Shown here one piece after another: positions 35,891 through 47,777 of a stretch of DNA of 64,000 nucleotides. The notes under the pieces were generated by a model that saw only the letters and a program-made list of their open reading frames with translations, ran no database searches and had not been told where the DNA came from. A program made the position numbers and the translations under genes. The first letter of the stretch is position 1. Each line of letters opens with the position of its first letter. This DNA is from Oikopleura dioica (Eukaryota; Chordata; Appendicularia; Copelata; Oikopleuridae), in contig OU015568.1 in NCBI GenBank assembly GCA_907165135.1, positions 15,573,208 through 15,637,207 of the forward strand. Direction: 5' to 3'.

Positions 35891-36594
35891 CCATTTTTCC
35901 AGCGTGAAGAGTAGGATGATTGATTTTTTAGAATTATCCCTTATTTTCCATCTTTCACCTTGTTATTTTGTTCAACGAGATCAAGCGGTTGTTAATGTTT
36001 ACCGATAAAGGGTGAAACATTTGCGGCGGGAATAATATTTTCGCTAAAAGGCAATCACAGAATCACGTGGTCAGATTCCAACTTCGAGTGACCGCTGCGT
36101 TAAAAAGCGCGAAAATATAGCATCTGAAGTCGCTTTCGGAGCCAGAGCGGAAGAATAAACTCGAAGCGTAACCTTCTGGCAAATGACGTCCTTTCAGCTG
36201 CGAAATTGGCACGGTTCAATATCTACTTGCTACAAAAGCGAAATTGCCGCCTTCTCCAAATCCCAAGGAGATCCATCAAAACCAGCTGCATTAGAAATCC
36301 GCATAGAGTGTTTTCACTATGTGCTTTATCTTTTTTTTTGTAGAAGTAGACAGGAAATTTTTAGAAAAAACGAAATAGCAACAAGTTCAAAACATAAATA
36401 AAACTCAGTTTTAAAGCATGTGGCTTTTTCATAGAAATATTGCTTTTCGGAAATATTTTGTGACTCACATAGTCGAGCTGTGAGTGGTCAAAAGAGAATT
36501 TTCATTTCTGTCAAATTTGAAAGTTATTGTCAGCAGTTTTATCAAGGAATTATTAGTTAAAAAAATATTTTTTTTAAATTAGCTTCAGAGAAAA

Positions 36595-37551
36595 ATGAAT
36601 TTGGATGAATATGTTGTTTCTTACGGCGAATTTGGAAAGTGCGACAACTGTGAAAAGTTTGTCCCCTTTTTTAAACTGAATATTATATTTATTTGATATT
36701 ATTAAAGTGCATCTGAAGAAACTGCTTGCATAAGAGGAAAAAGATATTGCAAGGACTGCAAGAATGAGAAGCAGCCGAAATCTTCAGCCGAATTTCAAGA
36801 GTCGGATGCAACATTCAAATGTCGCGAAAGAGCCTGTTCTGCGGACAACCTTTCATATCGAGAGTGTGCGATTGGTGTTTGCTGTGAAACTGCATTGAAG
36901 AGTGATCCTGGTAATGATACTTGTAAGTCTAGGAGGCTCTTCAGAGGATGATGTCTATGATTGCGCTTCATAATTATCAATTATAGATTATTATCATTGT
37001 GATGATGACGGTATTCATGAAGAGCATCAACTGGTCAACAAAATCCTAGAACATGCACGAAAAGAGAGAAACTCCGCTATGGACAAAATCTACGAGGCTG
37101 AAGATAAACTGACTGATGCAAAAAGGGAACTAAGAGACCTGGAAAAACTCCTGGCAAATGCAAGAAAAAGGTGGAAAATGCGGAAAAGGACATCCAAACT
37201 GAAAAGCAAAATAAAATTGCTGCTGATACATTCTTTGGAAAAGTTAAAAACGAGTTCTCATTGTGACGAAAGCTACAGTCGGTGACTCAGGTAACAAAGA
37301 AACGGAGACCCTGTTATTTCTCTTTTGATTAAGATGAACCAGAAGCAAAGAAGAAGAAGCAAAATGAAGACAACGAAAAGCCTTCTTGCAAGGTCTGCTT
37401 CTTTCCCTTCGACAACGATCATCCTGAAGCTGTGATCATCCCATGCGGCCACAAAGCCTGCTTCAACTGCATCTCCAAGCTTCCTGAGAAAGACTGTCCT
37501 AGCTGCCGCGCAAAGTTCTCCGATGAGAATGTTTACAAGGTTTACAACTAA
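36595..37551 (+). CDS. Cys-rich/coiled-coil/RING protein A, with two apparent frameshifts
   Basis: The exons are 36595-36656, 36708-36922, 36987-37290 and 37334-37551, with GT-AG introns of 51, 64 and 43 nt. The N-terminus carries KCDNC and YCKDC pairs, then a TFKC-x4-C...CC module. A Lys/Glu-rich coiled coil follows, and the last exon is a C3HC4 RING (CKVC...CGHKACFNC...CPSC), implying E3 ubiquitin ligase activity. In the coiled-coil exon the conserved frame is lost at an A-run (37162-37170) and again near 37258-37264; each acts like one missing base. This could be a young pseudogene or an assembly error. The RING exon is nearly identical in protein to that of the gene at 59695-60627. Confidence 0.85.
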
Positions 37552-37590
37552 GTGTTCTTTCCTGAAAGAACTCATTTATCGTTGCACCAG

Positions 37591-37596
37591 AATAAA
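37591..37596 (+). terminator. Polyadenylation signal AATAAA
   Basis: AATAAA lies 40 nt after the stop of the RING gene A. A short hairpin (GTTCTTTCCTGAAAGAAC) lies between the stop and the signal. Confidence 0.55.
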
Positions 37597-38918
37597 GAAA
37601 AAATGCTTCATACGCTTTTGTTTGAAAATTCTGAAGAAAAGTTCCAGCAACTTTTATCTCATCTTAATTCATTGGTCTATCCTCCATGAGACCATATCAG
37701 AGGCGAAGAAATACTGTCAAAAATCACATTATCAAAATGACAGTCGCTTCCTGAAGTCAATTTCGCATTCTAATCAGACAGGCGTTTCAAATTAAAGGCT
37801 TCAAGGGGATCATTTCAAATCATAAGGATTCCAAGTCCAAGCTGGCGGAGAGGGGGCTATTCGAGAACAAAAGTTGTTACGTTGCTTCGCGAAAGAATGG
37901 TGCTCCAGAATTCCAAAATTTGGGATACCGCGGCCGCCGCTCGACCTCAGAATTATCTCTTCAGCGAATCGAGCAGTTTATGGTTCTACCAAATTTGCAT
38001 TTTAATCCCATCGGCGTTACTTGTCTACGCCCCAAAAATTACATCAATGGCGGTTTCTGCTCCCTTTTTTATGTTGGGCAAAATGCTGTTTTCTCACCAC
38101 TAGAATTCCTTTTTTGGACTTGAACACTTCTTAGGATCATCATTTTTCTCCTATCGACTAAAATCGAATAAGCAAATTTCAAATAAACTTTCAGAGGAAA
38201 AAGAAGAGTTCACGGTTTCTTGAACTGATTTAATATTTTCCCAGATGAGGGGCCGCAAGTTAGACAGCAGCCTAATATCTTTCCATTAATTTTACGAATG
38301 GATCAAGTGCTTTTCGCCATCGACAGATTCGATTTCGACAAATTTATTTCGAAAAAGCTGAATTTGATTATTAATTGAACGTCATCAACTAAGAAGAAAA
38401 ACGTAGGAAAAATACCATGATGGCATAATTCCCTAATTTTGCCGCATAATAAATATCGTCATCTGAATGTTTGGTCGAACAATAAAAATCTTAGTAAGGG
38501 TAAAACAAGTACGGACAAAGAGTCAACTGGAGTTATTCTTGTTTGGGTTCGAATTAAGGGATCAAGGATCGTCGATTCTCCGAAAAAGAAAGATCGAAAT
38601 CATTGTAATAGCCCAAGTTCGGACATGATGTTTCTGGTCGTGAATTACGATCGTTTGCCTTCGCTCAGCTTCTCTGCACATGCCGACAAAACGTGCACGC
38701 GTTTGATCATTTCTTATTGGTTTGTAATCAGCGTGTCAGAAAAATCGTTGATGCGCGGTTTAGAATCGCTTCTTTTTTGAACGTATTTGACCTTTTTATT
38801 CAGCAGATGATCATCTCTGCTTTTGCAAACGTTCAGCAGAAATAATGAAGTTCTAGAATAAAAAAGTTATGAACTTTCACCTTTCATAACAGGCTTTGAG
38901 GATGCAGTTTATCGATAA
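37597..38918. other. Intergenic, no gene recognised
   Basis: The plus-strand frames 37882-38103 and 38439-38780 are open but show no domain, and the second lacks an ATG at its start. No repeat family was recognised. Confidence 0.4.
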
Positions 38919-39357
38919 ATGACCACAGACACTGATGATTCTTCAGATCATCATGGGTTGGATCGAATACCACAGCAGCTCATCCCTCTTACAGTTAATT
39001 TCAGTACGATCAACTGCCCCTACCTCAACGCCATTCGCGCTAGAATGTGGCTCACGCTAATTTACTTCATCGTTTTGGTAACGCATTTCTTCAGAGTAAT
39101 GGCTCCGCCTTATTCTTGTCCCAGGAAACGGCTCGGCGGGGCTAAGATTTTTTAGAGCGCTATCTTCCTCGAGCCAGCAAAGCATGATAATGTTATCGAC
39201 CGCACTCGGTGTTCCTTTGGCGTTTTTGTTGGGTGGGACAGTATCTCTGCAGACTGGCTTTTCTTATGTCCTCGTGGTCTTTATTTTGACCGTTATCCAC
39301 ATGTACGTGCAAGGTGAAATTGAAGCAAGCAGTGATAAAATGGTTCCTTTGTAGAGG
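38919..39357 (+). CDS. Putative small membrane protein
   Basis: An ATG at 38919 opens a frame with an acidic N-terminus and one hydrophobic helix (LTLIYFIVLVTHFF). A second frame from about 39152 to 39357 encodes two more hydrophobic helices (LGVPLAFLLGG and YVLVVFILTVIHMY) and a stop. They can be joined in frame only with a very short GA-AG intron near 39125-39151. The two parts may instead be separate. No family was recognised. Confidence 0.33.
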
Positions 39358-39410
39358 CGTTACTTACGGTTCTTTCTTCTGGCATAAACGAGTGTTTGCT
39401 AGAACAGGCT

Positions 39411-39580
39411 AGGGTGGCCAAAATGCTCGCTGAAAATTGGGCAGTAGGGGGCACCTTCTTCAAGGGCCCCTAGAGGCCCTCGACTGGAAGGGGGGCTTTG
39501 TTGGGCGAAAATTTTCCGGAAACGGGGGCTAACAGCGTCATCTCCAATCGACGCAGCCCCCACCAATAATTGCCCACCCT
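39411..39580. mobile_element. GC-rich mini-foldback, AGGGTGG ends
   Basis: Ends AGGGTGGCCAA and TTGCCCACCCT are inverted, with GGGCCCCTAGAGGCCC and GGGGGCT/AGCCCCC pairs inside. No target-site duplication was recognised. Confidence 0.6.
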
Positions 39581-39996
39581 AAGAAAAGGTGGCGAACAGC
39601 TTCGGGGATGGACGATCATTTCGAACACACAAGTAAGTTTACTGCTATTTAGCTATGGAAAAATTGAATTTGATTCAAGGGAATCTTACTGATCTTAAAT
39701 GCATTAATTTGCGCGATTTGGCAGCTCCCGAATATGGACGAAATTGTCAACGAAAGTGACCCCGCCTGTAAATCATCTGGAATGCCTGGCTTTAACTTCG
39801 AAAAAAGCATCTACGAGCACCATTGATTTTAGATGATTGTAATAAACATATTTATTTAAATTTTCGTTCAAATTGCTACTTTTGACGGGTTCAATAAGCG
39901 CTTTTGCGTCAAAGTATTGTTCTTGCTGACAGCGACGGTTTATAAGCAGGAAACGAGGAGAAGCCCGCATTTCTGAGAACAGGGATCAAAAACAAA

Positions 39997-40542
39997 ATGC
40001 CTAATATTTTGTCCGCATGTGATACCGAGGAGTTTAAAATGAAGCAGCGAATGCTCCTGGAGCTGATGGACTTGAAGAATCATAAAGAGATGGATAGACT
40101 GTTCGTCAGCGATGCTATCAAAGGAACGCTCTTTCCCAATTCTGCCCAATATGCCCACAAATAAGAGCTAAAATGAAAAGCCGCGTAGCAGCTATTTCGA
40201 ATATCAATTATCGCCATCATTTAGAAAGAAATTGTAAAGATTATTTTGCGAAGGCGCTACGCGGCTTATATCTTATAAAAGCCGCGCTGCGGCTTTTTAT
40301 TTAAGCTCTTTAAAACCTGACTCAGGTTTTTTACACAGGTTTCAGGGGCCAGCCAAGAATATGGAGAGAAAGAGCGGAAAACAGACATTGTTAGCTTTGC
40401 TACGTCACATGATGATCCCCTTCTGAAGCGGAAAGAACTCACGAACCCCTTTGACAGGTACACAAACATTTCAAGCACAGTTTCTTATTTTCTTCTTTTC
40501 AGCAACAAAATGGACGGCTTGAAAAAATTCTTCCGATGCTGA
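39997..40542 (+). CDS. Small unknown gene interrupted by a MITE
   Basis: An ATG at 39997 opens a charged 55-codon frame (MKQRMLLELMDLKNHKEMDR, about residues 15-34). A second block ends at 40457 with a GT donor, and a 45-nt intron leads to a last exon 40503-40542 ending FFRC and a stop. Between the first two blocks lies a MITE (40166-40352), whose insertion near AATATG (40150 and 40361) may have created or enlarged an intron. The first splice junction is not GT-AG in any frame-keeping reading. Function unknown. Confidence 0.42.
40166..40352. mobile_element. CTGGGCTCGG palindromic MITE lacking its left end, inside a gene
   Basis: The copy starts within the GAGCTAAAATGAAAAGCCGCG block and keeps the right side (CCTGACTCAGGTTTTTTACAC) to a decayed end GGGGCCAG. 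AATATG occurs just outside both sides. It separates two coding blocks of the small gene at 39997-40542. Confidence 0.78.
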
Positions 40543-40861
40543 GCTTTAAGAAATAAATGTTCCTGTGAGTCTGACTTGTAAAGATTTGTTTTTCTGTTTT
40601 GATACCGTAGTTTCTTTCAGCTGGCTTGTACTACAAGCACTACTAGGAGTTTTGCTGCTAGACGAGCAAATTTGAGTTACAAGGAAATCTCCTTGAAGAG
40701 ATAATCGTAAAACAATCTTGAAACTTTTTGTGAAAGAGGAACTTTATTTAGCTAAACTTGCACCTAAAGAGAAGGAAATCGCTTATTTTGACGGAATCTT
40801 GTTATTTACGCCCCCTCCCCCATTTTTCAACCAAAGCGATTTCAAGTTCTTAAAACCTAGT

Positions 40862-41946
40862 TTAAGGATATAGCCTTGAATATTGAACTTTCGTAGCGCC
40901 GAATCCCTGTTACGAATTCATTCATTTTTCAAATTAACCCTACCTAAAATTCATCGTAGATTTCGAAAATGACCTTATTTTTAGTACTTTCTATGGTGTT
41001 TGTACCTAAAAATCGCCTTCAAAATAAAACAGACCGTCGTTCTCTGAAAATTTCCATTAAAAAGGTAAATCTGGATTGATGATATGAAAGATTGAAGCCT
41101 TATCTCCAATCTAGCGGTGGATTTTACAAAAATATTGAAGATTACGGCTTCTAGGAACTGGTTTTTGATTGTACTTTGAAAAGGAGAGTGGCGCGCGCAG
41201 CCAATGAGAGCGAGGGGAAAATCTCACTCAGCCATCGCTCATCCTATTTTACGCGAGTAATTTTGTCGACAGCTTGGACGAAATCTACCATGAAGTTTTA
41301 CTCTTTGGGGAGAAAGCCCCTGGCCCCCTTCCCCGTATCCCGCGCAAATCAGTGTCGGGGAAGTCTAGAAGATTTCTGAAACGCTTGCTTGGCGGCTTAG
41401 AAGAATCTCGAGATTCTGAAGAACAGAATCTGGAAAGTCTGAACCAATCAGAGAGCCAACAAGAGTTTGCGCGGCTTCTCACCCAAATTAGGCGCGCCCA
41501 GAATGAGCTACTGAAAAAGTCAGTGCATTTTTCAGTAGCTCAGATTCTCGATCTCCCCTTTGAGCTCAACTTCATGGTAACTGAGATTCTCCCCTCGCTC
41601 TGATTGGCAGCGCGCGCCACTCTCCATTTCGAAGTACAATCATAAACCAGTTAGTAGAAGCCGTAATCTTCAATATTTTTACAAAATCCACCGCTAGATT
41701 TGAGATAAGGCTTCAATCTTTCATATCATCAATCCAGATTTACCTTTTTAATGGAAATTTTCAGAGAACGACGGTCTGTTTTATTTTGAAGGCGATTTTT
41801 AGGTACAAACACCATAGAAAGTACTAAAAATAAGGTCATTTTCGAAATCTACGATGAATTTTAGGAAGGGTAAATTTGAAAAATGAATAAATTCGTAACA
41901 GGGATTCGGCGCTACGAAAGTTCAATATTCAAGGCTATATCCTTAA
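40862..41946. mobile_element. 1.09-kb foldback with near-identical 370-bp arms and TTAA ends
   Basis: The left arm (40866 to about 41232) and right arm (about 41570-41942) are inverted copies that differ at only a few bases by eye, starting GGATATAGCCTTGAATATTG. TTAA flanks both ends (40862-40865 and 41943-41946), as in piggyBac-type insertion, though TTAA could be part of the repeat. The 340-bp centre is GC-richer and has its own small inverted repeats (for example TGAGCTACTGAAAAA / TTTTTCAGTAGCTCA). No transposase is encoded. Confidence 0.9.
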
Positions 41947-42284
41947 AATAAAGGATCGAATAAAAGATTTCCAACGGAGGCGAACTGTAAAGCTTTTCGA
42001 GAGAACTGTCGTCTAAAGCCTCGTTTTTCACGGATTCTAAAAAGTTGTTGCTTGGCGAAATTCGAGGCAGCTCAAGACCGGAATTAGCGTGGTCAAGGAA
42101 ACCGGTCAGAAACGCTTTAAAAACGGTTTAGGGAAATTATTTGTTCACGCCTTTTTGAGATCTTTTGACTCAGCCACGCTCGTTTCAAGTGAGCTAGAAC
42201 AATACTTGCACGTAAATTTAATAACTGACTTCGGAACTTAGAAAGAGTTTGGAATGTGTCGAAATATTTTAACGGAATTGTTTC

Positions 42285-42469
42285 TTATATCAAGTTTTGC
42301 AAGGCGCTGCTGGCCGTTCTTAGAGGGCTCTTCGGGCGTGTCTGGGCTGAATTCTTGAGGTCAGACAGAGCTTTCGTTAGTTCGTGTAATGAAAGGAAAA
42401 ATTTCACCGCGAAAATTTCTTCAGCTGTGTCTATTGCTTCTATTGCTCCTTCCCGCAACTTGGACGTGA
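42285..42469 (-). CDS. Coding-like last exon of an unidentified minus-strand gene
   Basis: After an AAAAAG acceptor at 42469 the frame reads an amphipathic, charged stretch (GAIEAIDTAEEIFAVKFF and so on) of about 62 residues to a stop at 42285. Upstream exons were not found in the 290 nt before the RING gene C. It could be a helical fragment of a larger protein or chance. Confidence 0.3.
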
Positions 42470-42755
42470 CTTTTTGACATGTCAACAACGCATAATTTGT
42501 GTATTTTGCTGAAAACAACCTTCTTTCTAAACAGAAACTTACAAATAGATAATGACGGTTTTGGATGTAAGTTCGCTCGCGCGTTATCTGCAAGTTATAC
42601 GGACATTACACTCGTTATTCTCGCCGATCATCGCATCTACGCAATTTATAGCTGGATAAGTTTTCTGCTAGAAATGACAAGTTGAGACTTTTTTTTTTAT
42701 TGTTTGTGGTTTATTAAAAAATTTCAATAAATAAAAATCGAAGCAAAGGGAGTTT

Positions 42756-43690
42756 CTAAAGATCGAAGACCTTGACGACTTTTGACGCGGCAAATCGTTT
42801 ACGACAGAAAGGACAGTTCTTCTGTTCAAGAGAGGTATAGCACACGCTGCATAACTTGTGAGAACAAGATGTGATGATTGTTTCTTCGCGAACGTCGTTG
42901 AACAGTTCATTACAAACTTTGCACTTGAGCTTGTCACTCAACTTCGCCTCGTTCACGAAAGTCATTTCCGCTGAAAAACTCTTTATTTTGTAGTAATTAG
43001 CATACTCTTACCTAAATCTTCGTTGTCTTCTTTCATGGCAATTTCGGAAAGGAACAAGTGACGTTTCTGAACCTTTCTTCTATAATCTTTCGTGCGAACC
43101 CGCGTTTCTTCAGTTTCTGTTACTGCTTTCTTCGCTTCTTCGAGAGCTTGTTCCGCGTCAATCAGATCGATTTTTGCTTGTTTCGCAGCTTTTTCGGCAT
43201 TTTCTTCTTCTCCTCTGACACGTTCGTAAATTTTTTGCACATTGGCAAGATGAGCGTCTTTTGCTTAAAACAATTAACTATATTATCGGCCAAGTAATAC
43301 ATATACTTACAGTTGCAATTTCGCTGGGCTGCTTTGTTGCAGCAAGCTCCGATCCAATACTCCTCAAAAGTAAGTTGATCCTCGGAGCAACCTGAATCCT
43401 TCGCTGCGCATTTGAACGTCGCATCAGATGGCTTGAATTCAATCGGCCCCAGGTCCAATATCCATTTGTATCTCTCCGAGGAAACGCAAGACTGACAGAT
43501 GCGGAGGCCAGTCGCCAGTTTAGCGGTCGAATCTGGGTAACTGAAATATCATAATTATAGTAATATTAAATATATTATATCATAATAAAAGTTCAAAGCC
43601 TATTTCTTGTCACTTTCATACCGTTTGCAGTGGTGGCATCTACCAAATCGTCCAGCATCTACCACCCGGTCAGAATCCGAAGGAATAAAA
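42756..43690 (-). CDS. Cys-rich/coiled-coil/RING protein C
   Basis: Exons on the minus strand are about 43690-43622, 43540-43311, 43263-43012 and 42970-42756, with GT-AG introns of 81, 47 and 41 nt. Domain order matches the other two family members. There is RCHHC and ICQSC (C-x2-C pairs), then TFKC...C...ACC, a long Glu/Ala/Lys coiled coil (about residues 105-185), and a terminal C3HC4 RING (CKVC...CSHKLCSVC...CPFC). It is the most diverged of the three. I found no ATG for exon 1: an in-frame stop lies shortly upstream, so a further 5' exon is probable. An AATAAA (minus) lies near 42712, about 45 nt after the stop. Confidence 0.87.
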
Positions 43691-44053
43691 AAGGTTTTTC
43701 TTCATTTTTTCCAAATGAACCGACCACGTGTTTAAAAAAACAAATAACAATGTTCTCGAAAAAATATTGAACGTAAATACTAAATGATATTTCAATCACA
43801 CAATAACAAGCTTCAAAACCTTCAAAACGTTACATGAAGTATTCCCTGCAGAAGTTATTTTCATGCGCGAAAAAGTCCTTGGGTCAAAGTCATTGTAATG
43901 ATAAAAATCTGATAAAGAAGAAACTCTGTCCGACAGAGTCCATCTCCGCTGATAAGACCTTTATTACAAAATCCTCTTCTTTTTAGACGCAATCTATAAC
44001 CACGTTTATTTCTGCACAGTACAGTCAAAGCAGGGAGGTACAGAAAGGTTGTT

Positions 44054-44531
44054 TTAGAACGTGTTTTTCATCGGATAAAGGTTGAAATCCGACGATTTTA
44101 AATCCGGAAAGGAATACTGGACGTTCGATAATTTACTTTTTACGGTCGATTGGGACGGGATTTTCGCGTCCCTGACCCGATTTAGTTTCCGTTCTCTTCT
44201 CTGCTGCTGCTCTTGAAAAACGCGTAATCGCTCCTGAATCAGAGGACCTTTGCGCACGGCAGAATCTGATCACGCGAATCTTTGATTGAGTTACATCGGC
44301 GCATTTAGCGCTCTTTGCGAGTCCAATTTAAATTCCAGCTTTTGTCTTTAATCTACTTGCAAACACGTTCTTTCCTTTCCTCGACGATTCCACAGATCCT
44401 GCACTAGAACTTCTTCAATCTTTGAATCTACAGAATTGCCTTTGATACTTGAAATACTGTCTGTTTTGCAGAAACTGTTCTGAAAGCGTCGTCCTTTCTT
44501 ATCGGGCGTTTTTGAACCGCACGAAATCGGT
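44054..44531 (-). CDS. Unidentified basic, coiled-coil-like protein, two exons seen
   Basis: Exon 44531-44365 (Ser/Lys-rich, includes SSIKGNSVDSKIEEVLVQDL) joins exon 44265-44054 through a 99-nt GT-AG intron in phase 1. The second exon has a highly charged helix (ERLRVFQEQQQRRERKLNRV) and ends SSDFNLYPMKNTF before the stop. The first visible exon begins at an acceptor, so 5' exons are missing. The coding character is good but I recognise no family. Confidence 0.5.
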
Positions 44532-44876
44532 CTTTTTGTAAAGAAAAGTGCTCACTCTAACGAGATGCAATTATCTTCTGTTCGCATTTGCCACACTCGA
44601 ATATTCATTAAAGTATCGTGGAGTCGATTCTTATCAGAAAGCATCGTCTCTCCGTGGCATCACTTCTATCCGCCGCGCGCTGATGACCAGAGAGCACACC
44701 TGAGCCAACTTAGCCTGTCAGTAAGTTATCTAACAGTTCATGTTTGACCTGCCCAGCTTAACATAATGAAACAACTACGGCATTAAAAGTTCAACGGAGT
44801 GCTAATTTACGGAAAGCCGTTGAAGTTCGGGTTAAAAAAGCCGCGATTTCTAACTCAATTTTTTTCAAAGTTTTCA

Positions 44877-44970
44877 AAGTGACACCCTTATTTTTCCCTT
44901 TAAAAAGGGGCTTGGATTCATCATCTAGCCTAAGATAAAATTTTGGATCGAAAAAATAAGGGTGTCACTT
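44877..44970. mobile_element. Mini-foldback with AAGTGACACCCTTATTTTT ends
   Basis: The 94-bp unit has 19-bp inverted ends AAGTGACACCCTTATTTTT / AAAAATAAGGGTGTCACTT around a 56-bp centre. It shares the ACACCCTTA end motif with several dispersed sites. Confidence 0.75.
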
Positions 44971-45490
44971 CGTAAATGATGGAAAAAGAGCACTTTTCCG
45001 ATTCATAATCCGGTTTTGGTGACTAAGCCCAAAAGCAAATTTCTGAATGTGCTAGCTCTTCTTGAATGGAAAAATAGAGATTGATAAGTGCTCGAGTCGG
45101 ATGTCATGTTAATTGATTGCACTTGAAATCAGCGACTGCTCCTTCACATTTATGATGAATTGCTTCATTTGTGGAGCCTTACGTCGTGATTGCGTCTTTC
45201 CCCTTATTCCGGAAAGCAAAAGTTCTTTGAATTAAATGTCCCAGAGTTCGTTTCCTATAATTTATTGGAACGAGTCATGAAAAATATTTTTACTTGCATA
45301 ATTTATTTGATTATTGCGAGGTTAACGGGACTTTGCCATCAAATAACGAGTCGATTTATTTAAACAAAACTTTTATTTGAGGCCGAACTTTAGGGCATTT
45401 AAATCATCTACTTTGATCATATTTCTCGGTATCTGCTTCTAAAGGAAATATAAATTTTTCTCCGCAAAAAGTCCCGTGCTCCTAAATTAT

Positions 45491-45883
45491 GAAGGTGTCT
45501 TATCAAAAATTTTCTGACCGGCGCCGTTTTTGTTCTAGAAAAGCTGAGGTGATGCTTGACCCCGGAAAATGATCCTCATGGGCTGTTCTATTCCGGCAAA
45601 AATTTCAGCTCGTCATCATTTACCCAGCCGAGTTTATCGTTGAATTTCATTTTCCAAGGAAAATGGGATTAAAAATGGGCCGGAAACTAGGAACGTGCAG
45701 CGACAATAAAATGCACTATTTTTTGATTTTTCGCTGATAAGCACAGCAGGATATGTGAGGGCGAGCTGAAATTTTTGCCGGAATAGACCAGACCATGAGG
45801 ATCATTTTCCGGGGTCAAGCATGACCTCAGCTTTTCTAGAACAAAAACGGCGCCGGTCAGAAAATTTTTGATAAGACACCTTC
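45491..45883. mobile_element. 393-bp foldback with GAAGGTGTCTTATC ends
   Basis: Arms of about 125 bp are inverted copies starting GAAGGTGTCTTATCAAAAAT and including CCGGCGCCG and GGAAAATGATCCTCATG. TTAT flanks both sides, a possible 4-bp duplication. The centre (45615-45760) is unique. Confidence 0.82.
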
Positions 45884-46495
45884 TTATCACTATTTTTGGC
45901 GGAAAATCTTAAAACTATCTGGAGTTTTATATATCGTTCGACTCGTCTCGACGAGCTCTTCAAAACTAGACAAGAAGTTTTTTGACGATTTCCAGGCCCG
46001 CGAAATTTTTTTTGAAATCATCAAAGGAGTTTCAGGAGAGCAAAGAATAAAGAAAAAAACGCATAAATGATCAATCAAAGTTCAGACTAAGCACAGGATT
46101 AAAGATGATTAACGATCATAATCGTTAATTCAGTCAAAGTAGGCTTCTCTCGTCCATAGTAAATAATGATTCATGTAAAGAGCTTTATTTTGTTAAAAAG
46201 ATTCTTTACACGATTTTACGAATCTGCGAATTCTCTTATTTTGCACTAGAATCTAATGAGAACATATCAAGCGACGAAAGTGAGGTACACTTGTCGGCAC
46301 TGAATTTTGAAAAAGATCCGAAATTTTGACGAAACGTTATCTACTGGTACTTACAGCAGCGAATGCAACCTAAGGTTTATTCTTACACTCTTTAGTGAGA
46401 GCTATAGTGATAAGGCAACGTGGGCTCAGTTTTTTTTTGATATGAAAGCAAAAAAATCGGGGCTTTTCTGCTTCATTTGAAGGCCCGGAATTTTG

Positions 46496-46640
46496 GCTCG
46501 GAAACCTCTAGGTCCTAAAAAAGCGAAACTTTAAGCCGCGTAGCGGCTTTTTTTTTAACGAAGCCGCGTAGCGGCTTTGTTATTAAAATAGCCGCTACGC
46601 GGCTCTTCCCTTAACTCATTCAGGACCCTGACTCGGGAAT
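46496..46640. mobile_element. Decayed CTGGGCTCGG-family MITE
   Basis: Hairpins GCCGCGTAGCGGC and its neighbours and a GACCCTGACTCGGG remnant are present. Both outer ends are largely lost. Confidence 0.72.
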
Positions 46641-47432
46641 CCGATTTTTGGCAAAAGCAAGAATTCAAGGTGTTTGAAAAAGTCAAAAAATGAAAGCTCA
46701 ACAAATCAAGAACGGAAACGCTCGGTCGAGATAAAAGCAATTTCGAATTCACGATTTGAGCTCAACTTTTTCAATCATCGTAAAAGGCGCTGTCTATCCC
46801 TTCAGAAGTTTCAAAACTAATTACTTTTAAATGGCATTCATTTCTCAGTGACGCTTTTCAGCAGGGGGTCCCACACTCGTCCTATTTGCTTCGTTTTAAC
46901 TTCACTAGGAGAGCTTTCTCTTGGCATACATAAGTTCAAAGGGAAGAAGATGTATGTGAGATAATCCGGCGAGCTTTCGGTTTACGATTTTTACTACACG
47001 CCATTAGGTAGTGCGTGTGTTTTTTCTGCAGAAGCACACGAGAAGAAGAATCACAATCAGCGCCAGAAAATTTCAAAAAAAGAGAGAATTATCAGAAGAA
47101 AAAAAGAGGATTTGAGAATTCAAAAATGAAGGAATCTGCAGAAGACACCCTTAATTAAGTGACGAATACGTAAGTCCTTATTTTCATGGAATTTTTAAGA
47201 GTATAAATAATTGATGATTTTAATGGGGTTGCTGATTTTTTAGAGAAGCAAGATTATGCTCTGTGGACATATAAAATGTGGGAACGAATCGGCTCGATAG
47301 TAACTAGTAAATTAGTGGCCGGTTTATAGCCTTGTAATCAGCGTTAGTTTTCGCTTCACGCATGTCCAATGGTTTTTCCACACCTCGCCAAGTTACTGTT
47401 ATGCAGTTTTCATTTTGAAATGGAATGTGTGG

Positions 47433-47777
47433 TTGTTCTCGGCAACCTGTTTAAAATACCTGAGTCAGGATCTGAAAAGCTTAAATGAAAAGCCGCGTAG
47501 CGGCTTCGCCAATATTTTAACATTGATCATTCGGCGGCCATTGTTATGCTGCCTTTATAAACTTATATTCAATGTTTCCGGAAGTCTTTCCTGCTTGCGG
47601 GTCTGACTTGCCAACACACTTTCAAAACTGCATCCAATAAAATACCAAAAAAAAAAAAAGAATGATGGTTTCGCGAAGCCGCTTTGCGGCTTCGTTTTTA
47701 AAAAAGCCGCTACGCGGCTTTTTATTTTAGCTTTTGAGATCCTGACTCAAGTTTTTTACACAGGCTGCCGAGTCCAG
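47433..47777. mobile_element. CTGGGCTCGG palindromic MITE, 345 bp
   Basis: The inner ends CTCGGCAACCTGTTTA and ACACAGGCTGCCGAGTCCAG, the CCTGAGTCAGG pair and the hairpins are present, with a longer centre (about 150 bp) than other copies. The flanks ATGTGTGG (47425) and ATGTGGGG (47778) match at 7 of 8 positions. Confidence 0.85.

Noticed and set aside
41274-41603. 109-codon frame inside the large foldback
   Set aside because: It spans the central loop and one arm and matches no transposase or other family.
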